Below, piece by piece: positions 18,701 to 28,018 of a stretch of 64,000 bases of DNA; the stretch's first letter is position 1, and the number at the start of each line of letters is the position of its first letter. A model generated the notes under the pieces. That model was not told the DNA's origin. It searched no databases and worked only from the letters and a program-made list of their open reading frames with translations. The stretch spans positions 372,001 through 436,000 of the forward strand of contig NC_006038.1 in NCBI RefSeq assembly GCF_000002515.2. Direction: 5' to 3'. The stretch comes from Kluyveromyces lactis. Lineage: Eukaryota; Ascomycota; Saccharomycetes; Saccharomycetales; Saccharomycetaceae. A program made the position numbers and the translations under genes.

Positions 18701-20767
18701 ATGAAAATATCGACAGAAGTTGGGGACTCTATACCTCCTAATACTAAGCACGCAGTGTCTGTTTGCCTTCCAACATGGGAAGCTACGGTTGGATATGAGG
18801 AAGGTGAAAGTTGGGTTGTGGAAAAGATGACAACTGGGTATCCCAGGTTTTTTATACACAAGTCAATTCAAAGACTATGCAATGTGTTAAAGGAAAAATA
18901 TGCAAAGCAGGACGAGACGTGTCTTGTGTTCCCCAGTTATGAAGTGGCAAAGCGATGCCGTGAATTTTGCAAAGTTAAGAATAAGGATACTTTAAGAAAT
19001 AAGATCAGAATATTGCAGTTAGCCACCTCCAAACCTTTGAACAAAGAAGAAGAATCATGGAGAAGAGAATGTAAAATTGCTGTAGTATTTGCTAAATCCG
19101 AGCTGTATCCACTATTGAAGCAATACTGGCAACATAGTGGTGAAATTATATCATCCAGATTGGCAGAGTACGTGTTAGACGAATTATTTGAAGTTGAAAA
19201 TAAAGATGGTAAAATGGTCGCCAAGCAAGGTGAAGAGTTTGTTGAACGTAGATTTGGCAGAAGTTTAGATTTTTCATATGCCAATAGAGCCAAATTACTA
19301 ATCAAGAGACGTATTGCGAGGAAAGTAGTGGACGTCGAAGAGGATGATGAGCAACCCACACAGACCAATGACGCTAACAGTGTCAATCATAATTCTTTGA
19401 CGAGAGTGAATGTCATCCACGAGGAACAAGATGGTACTTCGACATTTGATCACACAGCTGACTCTTCTGCTGAAGATATAGTCAGAGTGCAGTTCTTAGG
19501 TGCTGATGATGATGACGATGACGGTAATTTTGTTGATATGGACCAAAACTCTACGATTCCTGCAGAACCATTTGATGAAGTTGAATTTGAGCAAATCAAT
19601 ATATCTCCGCCTTCACCAGAACGTGAGAGGACAGATCCTATTTCGCTGACAGATGTAATAGAGTCTCAGAACGTGTCCTCTTCAATTCATCTAAACCCTG
19701 AACGGGACGTGTTTTTGTTCCCAAGTGGTATGGCTTCGATTTTTACTGCACATAGATTATTGTTAGAGCTTGATTCCAAGCGAGTTAAACGCAATAACGT
19801 TAATACCTCCGCAAATACTCCGATTGGATACGGTGGTGCGTATAAGAAAACTGTCATGTTTGGGTTTCCATATACTGACACATTAAGCATTTTGAGAAAG
19901 TTTAATCATACCCATTTCTTGGGACAAGGTGATTCTCAGGCTATGAACGAATTGAAAGAGATTCTTCATGGTGGTGAGCAAATTTTGGCGGTATTTATTG
20001 AGAGTCCATCGAATCCTTTGCTCAAGATGGGTGATCTTGTGGAATTGAAAAGACTCTCAGATCTATACGGTTTCTACATAGTCATTGATGAGACTGTTGG
20101 TGGGTTCTTGAACATTGATGTACTACCTTACGCGGATGTAGTATGCAGTTCATTGACGAAAATTTTCAGTGGTGATTCCAATGTCATGGCCGGGTCCATT
20201 GTCTTGAATCCCAGATCGAGATTATACGAGTTTGCCACGACTATGTTACATTTGACTGAAAAATGGTACGAGGACTTATTGTGGTGCGAAGATGCTATCT
20301 GTCTCGAGAGAAATTCAAGAGATTTCATATCGCGTAGTATATTGGTGAATGAAAATACAGAGTCGTTATTGGAAAAGGTGATCTTACCACAGCAAGGAGA
20401 GGGGAAATTGTTCAAGAAGGTTTTCTATCCAAAATACACCAACGCTGAAACGAAAAAGAATTATGACCAAGTAAAAGCAAAAACTGCAGGAAGTGGATAT
20501 GGTGGATTGTTTTCAGTGACGTTTTACAACATCGAGCAGGCTAAGATGTTTTTCAATTCCTTGAACTTGTGTAAGGGACCGTCATTAGGGACCAATTTCA
20601 CACTAGCATGTCCTTATACAGTCCTAGCACATTACCAAGAGATGGAAGAGGTGGCCAAGTTTGGCCTTGAAGATAATCTTGTAAGAGTTTCGGTGGGACT
20701 TGAAAGCAAACAACACCTTGAAAAAGTGTTTCAAACCGCCATCGATGCAGCTTTAACTGTTCAATAA
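18701..20767 (+). CDS. STR2: Cystathionine gamma-synthase Str2
   Basis: From the ATG at 18701 the product has 688 residues (yeast Str2 has 639). It carries the matching amino region SIPPNTKHAVSVCLPTWEATVGYEEGE, a middle acidic linker (about 211-320, with an Asp run at 269-274) and a carboxy-terminal PLP fold. PLP landmarks are FPSGMASIF near 340, VIDETVGG near 463 and the Schiff-base lysine in SLTKIFSG at about 487. The enzyme converts O-acetylhomoserine (or homoserine ester) and cysteine to cystathionine in transsulfuration. The long amino-terminal extension is characteristic of the fungal Str2/YML082W pair; this is their single pre-duplication copy. The linker is longer than I recall for S. 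cerevisiae. Confidence 0.94.
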   Translation: MKISTEVGDSIPPNTKHAVSVCLPTWEATVGYEEGESWVVEKMTTGYPRFFIHKSIQRLCNVLKEKYAKQDETCLVFPSYEVAKRCREFCKVKNKDTLRNKIRILQLATSKPLNKEEESWRRECKIAVVFAKSELYPLLKQYWQHSGEIISSRLAEYVLDELFEVENKDGKMVAKQGEEFVERRFGRSLDFSYANRAKLLIKRRIARKVVDVEEDDEQPTQTNDANSVNHNSLTRVNVIHEEQDGTSTFDHTADSSAEDIVRVQFLGADDDDDDGNFVDMDQNSTIPAEPFDEVEFEQINISPPSPERERTDPISLTDVIESQNVSSSIHLNPERDVFLFPSGMASIFTAHRLLLELDSKRVKRNNVNTSANTPIGYGGAYKKTVMFGFPYTDTLSILRKFNHTHFLGQGDSQAMNELKEILHGGEQILAVFIESPSNPLLKMGDLVELKRLSDLYGFYIVIDETVGGFLNIDVLPYADVVCSSLTKIFSGDSNVMAGSIVLNPRSRLYEFATTMLHLTEKWYEDLLWCEDAICLERNSRDFISRSILVNENTESLLEKVILPQQGEGKLFKKVFYPKYTNAETKKNYDQVKAKTAGSGYGGLFSVTFYNIEQAKMFFNSLNLCKGPSLGTNFTLACPYTVLAHYQEMEEVAKFGLEDNLVRVSVGLESKQHLEKVFQTAIDAALTVQ

Positions 20768-21245
20768 TTTGTTTAACCTTCAATATAGAAAAAAAAAGTG
20801 TCTCTTATATCTTAGTTTTGTTGTTCGAATATATTTATAGATTCATATACACGTATAATATATATATGCTTATCAATATTTTTTTTCTTTCATTCTTTTG
20901 GATCAGCAATCACACATAGAAGGATGAGTTCAAACATGTTGATATGGCCTTTTATATGATCAGGATTACAGCGTATTATGCAAGAGCCTCACATATAGTA
21001 TAGTTGATAGGGAAATAAAGAGAGATAATAAACCAAAAGAATTGTCATGACATATCGTGAAATCCTATAACCAGGAGATATTTTGTGCCCAATGTAGAAA
21101 CAACTTCTCAATTCCAGTAGCCAACAAAAAAGTAATCAGTCAGAATATTGCACCAAAGCACTACTTAAGTTGAGGAACGAGAGAAAGTCATTTTATAAGG
21201 GAATAGAAGAATTGAGAATAAGAAAATACAAAAACCCTCAACTGT
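20768..21245. other. STR2 3' flank and ATP18 3' flank
   Basis: These 478 bases lie between convergent genes. They are AT-rich, with TATATATA runs near 20858 and a T-tract near 20880. No gene or RNA is recognised. Confidence 0.5.
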
Positions 21246-21422
21246 TTATAATTGGACTGGCTTTTCACCTCTAGCAAATCTTGGGTTTCTTGGATCATTG
21301 ATGAACTCTTGGGAGTTAGCAGACAAATCAGCAGCCTTGGAGATAGCATAGAACATGATTAGACCACCGGCAAAGAATGGCCAGTATGGCTTCAAAACTG
21401 GAGTAGGGAATCTCTTGACCAT
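21246..21422 (-). CDS. ATP18: ATP synthase subunit i/j (Atp18)
   Basis: This small gene encodes 58 residues, from the ATG at 21420-21422 to TAA. The sequence starts MVKRFPTPVLKPYWPFFAGG and ends NDPRNPRFARGEKPVQL, matching yeast Atp18 (59 residues; MLKRFPTPILKVYWPFF... NDPRNPRFAKGGKFVEVD) nearly end to end. One membrane segment lies at about 14-28. Atp18 is an inner-membrane accessory subunit of the mitochondrial F1Fo ATP synthase. In S. cerevisiae it is YML081C-A, beside TDA9 and YML082W, so its position here next to STR2 is syntenic. It is easily missed because of its size. Confidence 0.97.
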   Translation of the reverse strand: MVKRFPTPVLKPYWPFFAGGLIMFYAISKAADLSANSQEFINDPRNPRFARGEKPVQL

Positions 21423-22076
21423 TGTGTATTGTATTGTTTAGTGTATAGAATATTACCTGGAAGGACTGAGCAATAGCAAACAATAGAAATAAAAAGATTG
21501 AAGGAATAACAGGAATAGAGGATAGAACGAGAGAGTCTTCTGGCTGGTACAACTTCAACTAAGGTGTAACTAATTATTCTATTCCAGTTCCAATTAGATT
21601 CAGTTTTATTTTTTACTGCTTCGAAAAATATGAAAAAATCCAGACACTTTGTAATCCGGGTAACATCATGATTATGTGTTGGCGCGTGTGCTGTATGCGC
21701 CGTTTGGCTATTATTATTTCCGGGTAACATTATGAATCCTGTTTGAAGTGACGGCAGGGGAAATAACACACCATTGGTTCGTGTGTGGTGACTAGTTGGG
21801 TATCCGGGTAATGTTTATCGATTAAAGGATATGAAAATATGTGGTCACGTGATCCGAGTGTATATGCTAATAATGGATAATGATAGACATGTCGATGAAA
21901 GGTTTTTAGCCGCTGATTCGGTTAAGAACAGATACACAAATAAAGAATAAACCGACTCAGAAGGTGAGGTAATATATTATCACGATAACAAGGAGAGTTT
22001 TATCAACTTCTCAACCAATAAAGGATTGAACTGTGAGGGAAACAACATAACTTACGGGGCCCCGGAGAGCAGTAGA

Positions 22077-22092
22077 TTCGGAAACAACCGAA
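22077..22092. promoter_or_regulatory. TTCGG-N6-CCGAA zinc-cluster site in DAL2 promoter
   Basis: The sequence TTCGGAAACAACCGAA is a perfect inverted repeat with a six-base spacer, about 430 bases upstream of the DAL2 ATG. S. cerevisiae Ppr1 binds TTCGGN6CCGAA and Aspergillus UaY, the purine-utilisation activator, binds TCGGN6CCGA. Binding here is inferred from the motif only. Confidence 0.6.
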
Positions 22093-22400
22093 ACGTGAAG
22101 CGCATAGGTCCGCGTATGAAAGAACGGTTTAACCTTATTCAAACTTTGTCTTACACACTTGCATTACAGCAATAGTCAAAACCCACTCGCTATTGCTTAT
22201 TTGCCGGGATTGACTTTTGTTTTCTCTGTTATCTCAGCATCTCAATAGCCCAGGCCTTGTTAATTTCAACAAAAAGATAAAAGGGACCGGAAACAGCCAT
22301 GATAAAAATCCCTTCGGCGAAATGCGACGAAATGCAACATACGCTACAGATACACTAATACTCTAAATGTACATGTAAACGTATATGTGTAAACATGTGG

Positions 22401-22408
22401 TATAAATA
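22401..22408 (+). promoter_or_regulatory. TATA box of DAL2
   Basis: TATAAATA lies 116 bases upstream of the DAL2 ATG, in the usual yeast range. It suits an inducible nitrogen-catabolic gene. Confidence 0.5.
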
Positions 22409-22523
22409 TGAAAGGGAACGTACTGTCAATAATTGGATTTTTTTTGTGTCTAAGTGACATGTTTCCTCCTGTTTGAATCGCGATAACCAGGACAAAACTA
22501 AGGCCAATCAGATAACATACGTC

Positions 22524-23585
22524 ATGCATACATTCAAAGAAAATCAAGCTAAGGAATTTGAGACGATTGTCTCACAACAATACCAATCCGTTGAAATATT
22601 AAACAACAGGGTTCAGGGTCAGGTTATATCCTTTAGTGACCAATGGTTTGCCGATGCCGCAAACCTTTTAACACCCACTGCTCCTGTCAGGGACGCTACA
22701 AGGTTTACCCATGCGGGTGCCTGGTACGACGGATGGGAAACTAGAAGACATAATACAGAAGAGTATGACTGGGTCATCATAAAGGCGGGTGTGTACGCCG
22801 CGAGAATTATCGGTTGTGAAGTTGATACTGCCTATTTCAACGGTAACCATGCGCCAGCAATTGCAGTTCAGGGTCTTTACTCCGAAGTCTCCTCTGAGGG
22901 TGAGGAAACTCTTTCAGAAAATGATTCAAGATGGACCGACGTAATAGAAAAAGTGGAATGCGGTCCTTCTCAAAGACACTTCTTCTTAAGAGATTCTCTC
23001 ACAGAATCTCATTATAATTATTTTAAGCTAAAGATGTTCCCTGATGGTGGGATCGCAAGATTTAGACTATACGGTAAAGTGGTTCCCCCCATTTCAGATT
23101 ACGATGGCGACTCTGCTTTGTTCGATTCTGCAATTGGGTTGGACCTCTGTAACATCGTCAATGGTGCAGTTGCCATCTCCGTGTCCGATCAACACTTTGG
23201 GTCAGCTAATAACTTGATCATGCCTGGAAGAGGACATGATATGTCCGATGGTTGGGAAACTTCCAGATCAAGAACACCGGGTCATGTCGATTGGGCAATC
23301 ATCCAGCTAGGAAGAGGTACCAAACATATCAACCGTGTCGTTGTGGACACGGCTCATTTCCGTGGTAATTTCCCACAATTCATCACTGTGCATGGTATTA
23401 AGACCTTAGGTGAAAGTGCTCCTTCACATGATGATTCTAACTGGATTTGTCTAGTCGATAAATCAAAGACTGGTCCTGATAAAGAACATGAGTACGTCAT
23501 TAACAAATCTTTAGAAATTACGCATATCAAATTGACGATCATCCCAGATGGTGGTGTCAAGAGAGTAAGGGTATTTGCAGCATGA
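22524..23585 (+). CDS. DAL2: Allantoicase
   Basis: The start at 22524 (MHTFKENQAKEF) aligns with the yeast amino end MKFFSLADEAEF and gives 353 residues (yeast 343). An in-frame TTG 51 bases upstream is not a credible start. The protein has two tandem allantoicase repeats, with matching pairs VISFSDQWFADAANLL / ISVSDQHFGSANNLI, GWETRRHN / GWETSRSR and PDGGIARFRLYG / PDGGVKRVRVF. It hydrolyses allantoate to ureidoglycolate and urea in purine-nitrogen catabolism. The gene is here alone between ATP18 and EFM3, not in a DAL cluster as in S. cerevisiae. It has its own large promoter with GATA-type elements and a Ppr1/UaY-like site. Confidence 0.97.
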   Translation: MHTFKENQAKEFETIVSQQYQSVEILNNRVQGQVISFSDQWFADAANLLTPTAPVRDATRFTHAGAWYDGWETRRHNTEEYDWVIIKAGVYAARIIGCEVDTAYFNGNHAPAIAVQGLYSEVSSEGEETLSENDSRWTDVIEKVECGPSQRHFFLRDSLTESHYNYFKLKMFPDGGIARFRLYGKVVPPISDYDGDSALFDSAIGLDLCNIVNGAVAISVSDQHFGSANNLIMPGRGHDMSDGWETSRSRTPGHVDWAIIQLGRGTKHINRVVVDTAHFRGNFPQFITVHGIKTLGESAPSHDDSNWICLVDKSKTGPDKEHEYVINKSLEITHIKLTIIPDGGVKRVRVFAA

Positions 23586-23810
23586 TTAACTCAGATCCCA
23601 TCTCACATATTCGATATCAGCATTGTATAATCAATAATAGGTACACACATATTTATATTCTAACTTCAAACCTCTCTACTACTATGGATCTCAGTTTTCT
23701 ATGAAAAATGGTTGCATTACTCTTGAAGAAATTTGTTTTATCTCATCGACTATGAAAACAAGCAGTGTCTGTTCAGTCCCTTTTCAACCCCCATCTGCGT
23801 GTAACAGACA

Positions 23811-24737
23811 ATGGATGTATATGACCGCATCCATGCAAGACAGCCAGTTCACGAAGTGGTACGATTCATCTCAGACAACAACATCGAATTTGATGAAGAT
23901 GAGTTTTTGCAACAGCTAGACATTGTGGTACATAGAAATCAATACTATGCCAAACAGCTACTAAAACAAATGATTCAACACTTTGAGTCAAGAGGCTCGG
24001 ATTTTGTCGAAACCATGTATGAACCTTACATTAATCTTCTACCTGTGGGTGCACCGGATCCTCAGGATAGTGACATTATTCAATACAGATTTGATAGGTA
24101 TAAAGTTGTAATTGAGGAAACACCATCGTTGATCTGTGCTCAGGGAACTACTGGATTCAGAACCTGGGAGGCAGCGTTGTTTCTTTGTCATTATATGACA
24201 CAACACCCTGGTTTATTTGTTACCCATGACAGTTTAATGCTCGAATTGGGATGTGGTACTGGTATAATCTCAATTTTATATAAGATGATAAAAGATTCCC
24301 AAGGTGACTGCAAAGCTGGCACAATTATAGTCACTGACGGAGATTCTAATCTGTTACAACAGGTTAGTACCAATTTTCAACTCAATGGTTCATTATCCAA
24401 TGATGGCGACGTAAACATAGGGTTCCAGAGATTACGATGGAACGAGGATGAATTATCTAATTACAACGAAATTGATCTGATTTTGGCAGCAGATGTTACG
24501 TATGATACCAGCGTGATACCTGATCTTGTGAAATGTTTGAGTCAGTTTAAAGGGGCACACGGTTATATATCGTGCACAGAACGTAACCTAGACACTTTGG
24601 ATGCCTTCGAAAACGAATTGACAAGAAACTGTATTTATTTTGAGATTGTAAGTAGAATTTCGCCGATCTCATTCAAACAGATTTCAGAAAGAGATATTTC
24701 AACAAGTATAAGAATATATAAAATTAGCATCAATTGA
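23811..24737 (+). CDS. EFM3: Elongation factor 2 lysine methyltransferase Efm3
   Basis: The 308-residue protein is a seven-beta-strand methyltransferase of family 16. SAM motif I is MLELGCGTGIISIL at 143-156. The acidic loop IIVTDGDSN is at 172-180, and the family-defining D-V-T-Y-D motif (ADVTYD) is at 227-232. GTTGFRTWEAALFL near 112-125 is the conserved pre-motif region. Yeast Efm3 (YJR129C, 339 residues) methylates Lys509 of eEF2. The ATG at 23811 is used because sequence similar to the family begins soon after; the short open stretch further upstream (from 23701) is in another frame. Synteny next to STR2 and RSF2 supports the call. Confidence 0.92.
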   Translation: MDVYDRIHARQPVHEVVRFISDNNIEFDEDEFLQQLDIVVHRNQYYAKQLLKQMIQHFESRGSDFVETMYEPYINLLPVGAPDPQDSDIIQYRFDRYKVVIEETPSLICAQGTTGFRTWEAALFLCHYMTQHPGLFVTHDSLMLELGCGTGIISILYKMIKDSQGDCKAGTIIVTDGDSNLLQQVSTNFQLNGSLSNDGDVNIGFQRLRWNEDELSNYNEIDLILAADVTYDTSVIPDLVKCLSQFKGAHGYISCTERNLDTLDAFENELTRNCIYFEIVSRISPISFKQISERDISTSIRIYKISIN

Positions 24738-24804
24738 TAGATGGGAGACTGAGTATAATCGAAAACTGTGGCACTCTTCACACTGCCTGGGGTATATAGG
24801 AGCA

Positions 24805-25698
24805 ATGGATGTTGGTGGCACGGCTGCTGAGCAGAGGCAATTACTTCAAAAATACGCCAACCAGATAAAAATATTGAGCGAAGAGATCACACACTATGAG
24901 AACGAACAATCGGTGAAGGAATGGGCCATCAAAGACCTCAATGAGAAGTTAAACAATCTTAATGAACAGATTCAGACATTGAGACAGGATTTGCGGATTG
25001 AAACAGAGCGTTGCCAATCTTTAGAGGACGCTAATACGGAACTACAATCGAAGTATAACAAGAGTGAAGCTTCTAGACAGGAAATGATGCATGAATTGGA
25101 GCAATTGAATAATGAGAAACGGGTAATTAGCGAGAAAATCCGTCAATCGTACATTAAACTAGGTACAAAGAGAAAGATAGGCGATAAACTGGTGCCAGAT
25201 AATAACAGTGATGATGAGAACCACGACGATGGACCACATCACGAAGAAGACGACGTGGTTAATGCCGTGAACACGATAACCACAATAAGCGATTTTAAAG
25301 GACGGAAAATTTCTTCAGTTTCCACACGAGACGCATCATTTGATGAATGGTGTGGGTCTGAGTCTGAGGCTGAAGAAAATGAGGACGAAATTTACGATGC
25401 GGAACGTGAGGTGTTCATCCAGCAGCCTTTGCTTACGCAATACGAAACGTTGATCCAAAAGCTTCAAGGAGAAAATGAAAAGATGTTAAGACAGCTTCGA
25501 GGAAAGATGAATAATCACAGAATCAATTATAGTTGGCCTTTGTTCGTATATGAGACCTGTCCTGTAGCCATTTCTACGTTAAAGAATTTCATACGACCAT
25601 CCTTTTTGCTATTGTGGCAGCCATGGTGGTCGCAGTTCCGCACATGCAGTAACCACGATGTAATAGAAACGTTGCCTTGTATAAATGATGTGCAGTAA
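24805..25698 (+). CDS. Uncharacterised coiled-coil protein with hydrophobic C-terminal segment
   Basis: I do not recognise this 297-residue product. Residues 8-122 form a strong coiled coil. Residues 133-152 are acidic and His-rich (DDENHDDGPHHEEDD) and a second acidic patch follows at 185-202. A short second coiled coil lies at 205-235. The end (about 243-278) is rich in Trp, Phe, Leu and Pro and could be a membrane-associated or buried segment, but is not a clean transmembrane helix. The ATG at 24805 is the first in frame and lies only 67 bases after the EFM3 stop, with a GTATATAGG element between. I recall no counterpart at this place in S. cerevisiae. Spindle-pole, kinetochore or meiotic coiled-coil proteins evolve fast and could look like this, but nothing proves it. 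Confidence 0.7.
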   Translation: MDVGGTAAEQRQLLQKYANQIKILSEEITHYENEQSVKEWAIKDLNEKLNNLNEQIQTLRQDLRIETERCQSLEDANTELQSKYNKSEASRQEMMHELEQLNNEKRVISEKIRQSYIKLGTKRKIGDKLVPDNNSDDENHDDGPHHEEDDVVNAVNTITTISDFKGRKISSVSTRDASFDEWCGSESEAEENEDEIYDAEREVFIQQPLLTQYETLIQKLQGENEKMLRQLRGKMNNHRINYSWPLFVYETCPVAISTLKNFIRPSFLLLWQPWWSQFRTCSNHDVIETLPCINDVQ

Positions 25699-28018
25699 TC
25701 AGATAGAGATAATTAGATATTATCCACCGGCCTAGAATGGCTTTGGGGGAGGTATCTTGTTAGTGTTTTTTACTAAGAACATGCATCAGTCTCGGCATGA
25801 ATACCTGCATGTTCCAAGTTTTTCTCAGAAATTATCGTAGCTTCGAAGATATGAAAAAGGAAGTCACACCATCGCAGACAATCAGGATTTGTGAATGAAT
25901 TCCGAGATGCTAGTGGCCGAAAGCCAGGCTTAAAGAAAAGAATGCAAATGCTCGGCCTTGAGGAAAAATCGCTACGGCAAAACTGGTTGTTGTATCTGGA
26001 ACCTGAAGCCGGTCATCAGGTTCTTCCTCCCCACCCCCACTGTGTTTGTTTTGGCGTTTTTATCCGGTATATAAGAGCTGATGTTTCCAGTGGTTTTTTT
26101 TGCCTCCAATGGCATCCCAATCTATAAGAGTTCAGCTGATAACGGTGAGAGACCGGCACATTCCTTCATTCGCTGGTAATGGCATTACACAACTACATAT
26201 ATTTGAAGCACAAGACATCCGATCAGGAGTGTCACAGACTTATGTCACGAGAACATGATAACAGACCAAACGTAGAGTACGTTAGAAACAAGAACAGAGG
26301 AGGAACCAAGAAAAGCGATAATGAAGGTGGTGGACCTTCAGATACTGTTACTGCCACTGCAACAAATGTTAGCCCTTCTATAATCACTACCAGTACGCCG
26401 GATCGTACCGGGTAGTTTTGATGAAAATAGTCTCCGTACTTAAGTATAGAAAGTAGGGAACTAGTCACGTCTGTAAAGCACAAGATAAGTAGTATACTAC
26501 AAATAAAGGATATACACAGGGTTTACCTTTTAGTTTAATTTTTCTTTTGAAATTACTGGGAATTCTGGCCAGATGTTGCAGATCTCTGACACTCGAATAT
26601 CATGTTTGCGAATCCATTCGAGTTCTTAAAAATCTCCAAGGTTTAATCTCTCCTTGAAAACCGCTTATCACGACTTGGGAAATTTTAACAGTGGGGGAAA
26701 GAAGGAAGGCACAAAAGTGGTCCCAACTTAATATCCATTGATAGACTACTCGATGAAAAAACCAACACAAAACGTGCCAGTCCACGAGAATTTCCATCGG
26801 ACGCTGCCAAGTCGTACTGTCTATTGCGGTGGATTACTTTTGGACAAAGTTACCCTTTTAAGATCAAAAGAAGCATATACAATAAAATAAACCGAACTAT
26901 GAATATGGCCATCAAAACATTCACCAAAGCTTTTCTTCTTCCCTTTATATATAAAGAAGAAAAATTTTATTAAACAGGTCGTAAATATCTTCCCAGTCCG
27001 GGTTACGAAAAGTGACCTTTCCAACAACTTAGGGCTATGAGAGTGGACCCTCAGTAACTTATATCCGGGTAAGAATATGAAGGGTCACGTGTAAATTGCC
27101 TCACCTTGAAAATGAACAGAATGTATGTCAACAGTATCCATAGATACAGACAGATACAGATATGTTCAGCCGTTTTCCGTTACCCGGACTTTATATATTT
27201 CTAGTTGTTGACCAAAGTCGGAGCCGCTTTCGTATCATCTTAAAAAGAAACTGGTACTGAAACTGACTGTGAAATGGGTTCTGCCTATATCTCGAAATGA
27301 ATCCAAGGTAAATTTATCAGTGTTGAACCTGCCATTCTGTGAAGTCATTTCATGGTTATATCCTAGGGTGATAGTGTATGTATTTGTATTGCTAAGCACG
27401 TGATCAGCAAATTGTAAGGTAATGGAGAGACAGCGGATTTAGAAACACGCGGGAATACGTACGCATATAAGACTGTCCTAATTAGTCATATACGAATGAG
27501 GACCCGATTTATACAAAAAATAAGTAGGTGGACACACTACCAAGGCATTGGCACAAAATACCAATGTCAATTGGTGGCTACAGCCACTATATCCTTCTTT
27601 GTCGTTTTTCCGTAATTCTAACCTAGATGGTTTTTTCTTGTTTCTAACTTCTCGTTTTCCTTCTGTCAAAATAGAGATGAGATTAACATTTGAGATTTCA
27701 ACAATGCAAATATTGAAATTAATATTCGCAGTGACACTTTTGGTAAGAATAATATATATTTATGCTATATTCTTGGGTCGACGTACAAGAAACTACGTTG
27801 TACAAACTTAGAGACACAAAGGATAGGACTATCTCTTCATTCTATTATTTTGTGTTCTTTTCAGCCTCTTTGCCATATTTTGGTTTAGTCTTTCTTTTCT
27901 TTACAAAGATTATTTCAAAGCTATTTCGAACTGGTACTTGGCAAATTATAACGAGTTCAGACCAGCGTAACAAAACAAAAACCATATTGTAATTCACACA
28001 GGGTGGTAGTCACTTGTG
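25699..28018. other. 2.3-kb intergenic region upstream of the RSF2/TDA9 gene
   Basis: This is the longest gap in the window. It holds a TATA element (GGTATATAAGAG near 26066) 100 bases upstream of a 78-codon ATG ORF at 26179-26415 with no known relative. It also has a Reb1 site (27065-27072) next to a CACGTG (about 27085), a reverse Reb1 site (27180-27187), another CACGTG near 27394 and a run of GATACAGA repeats near 27143. I see no tRNA or recognisable snRNA. It may be a long regulatory region or contain an unrecognised non-coding transcript. Confidence 0.5.

Larger units (their letters stand above)
21423..22523. promoter_or_regulatory. ATP18-DAL2 divergent region with Reb1 cluster
   Basis: These 1.1 kb have no supported gene. 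They hold three exact Reb1 sites CCGGGTAA (21656-21663, 21720-21727, 21804-21811), a TCACGTGA Cbf1 site (about 21844), the TTCGG-N6-CCGAA palindrome (22077-22092), GATAA motifs near 22231 (reverse) and 22275, a TATA box TATAAATA (22401-22408) and a five-codon upstream ORF (22459-22476). Confidence 0.6.
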
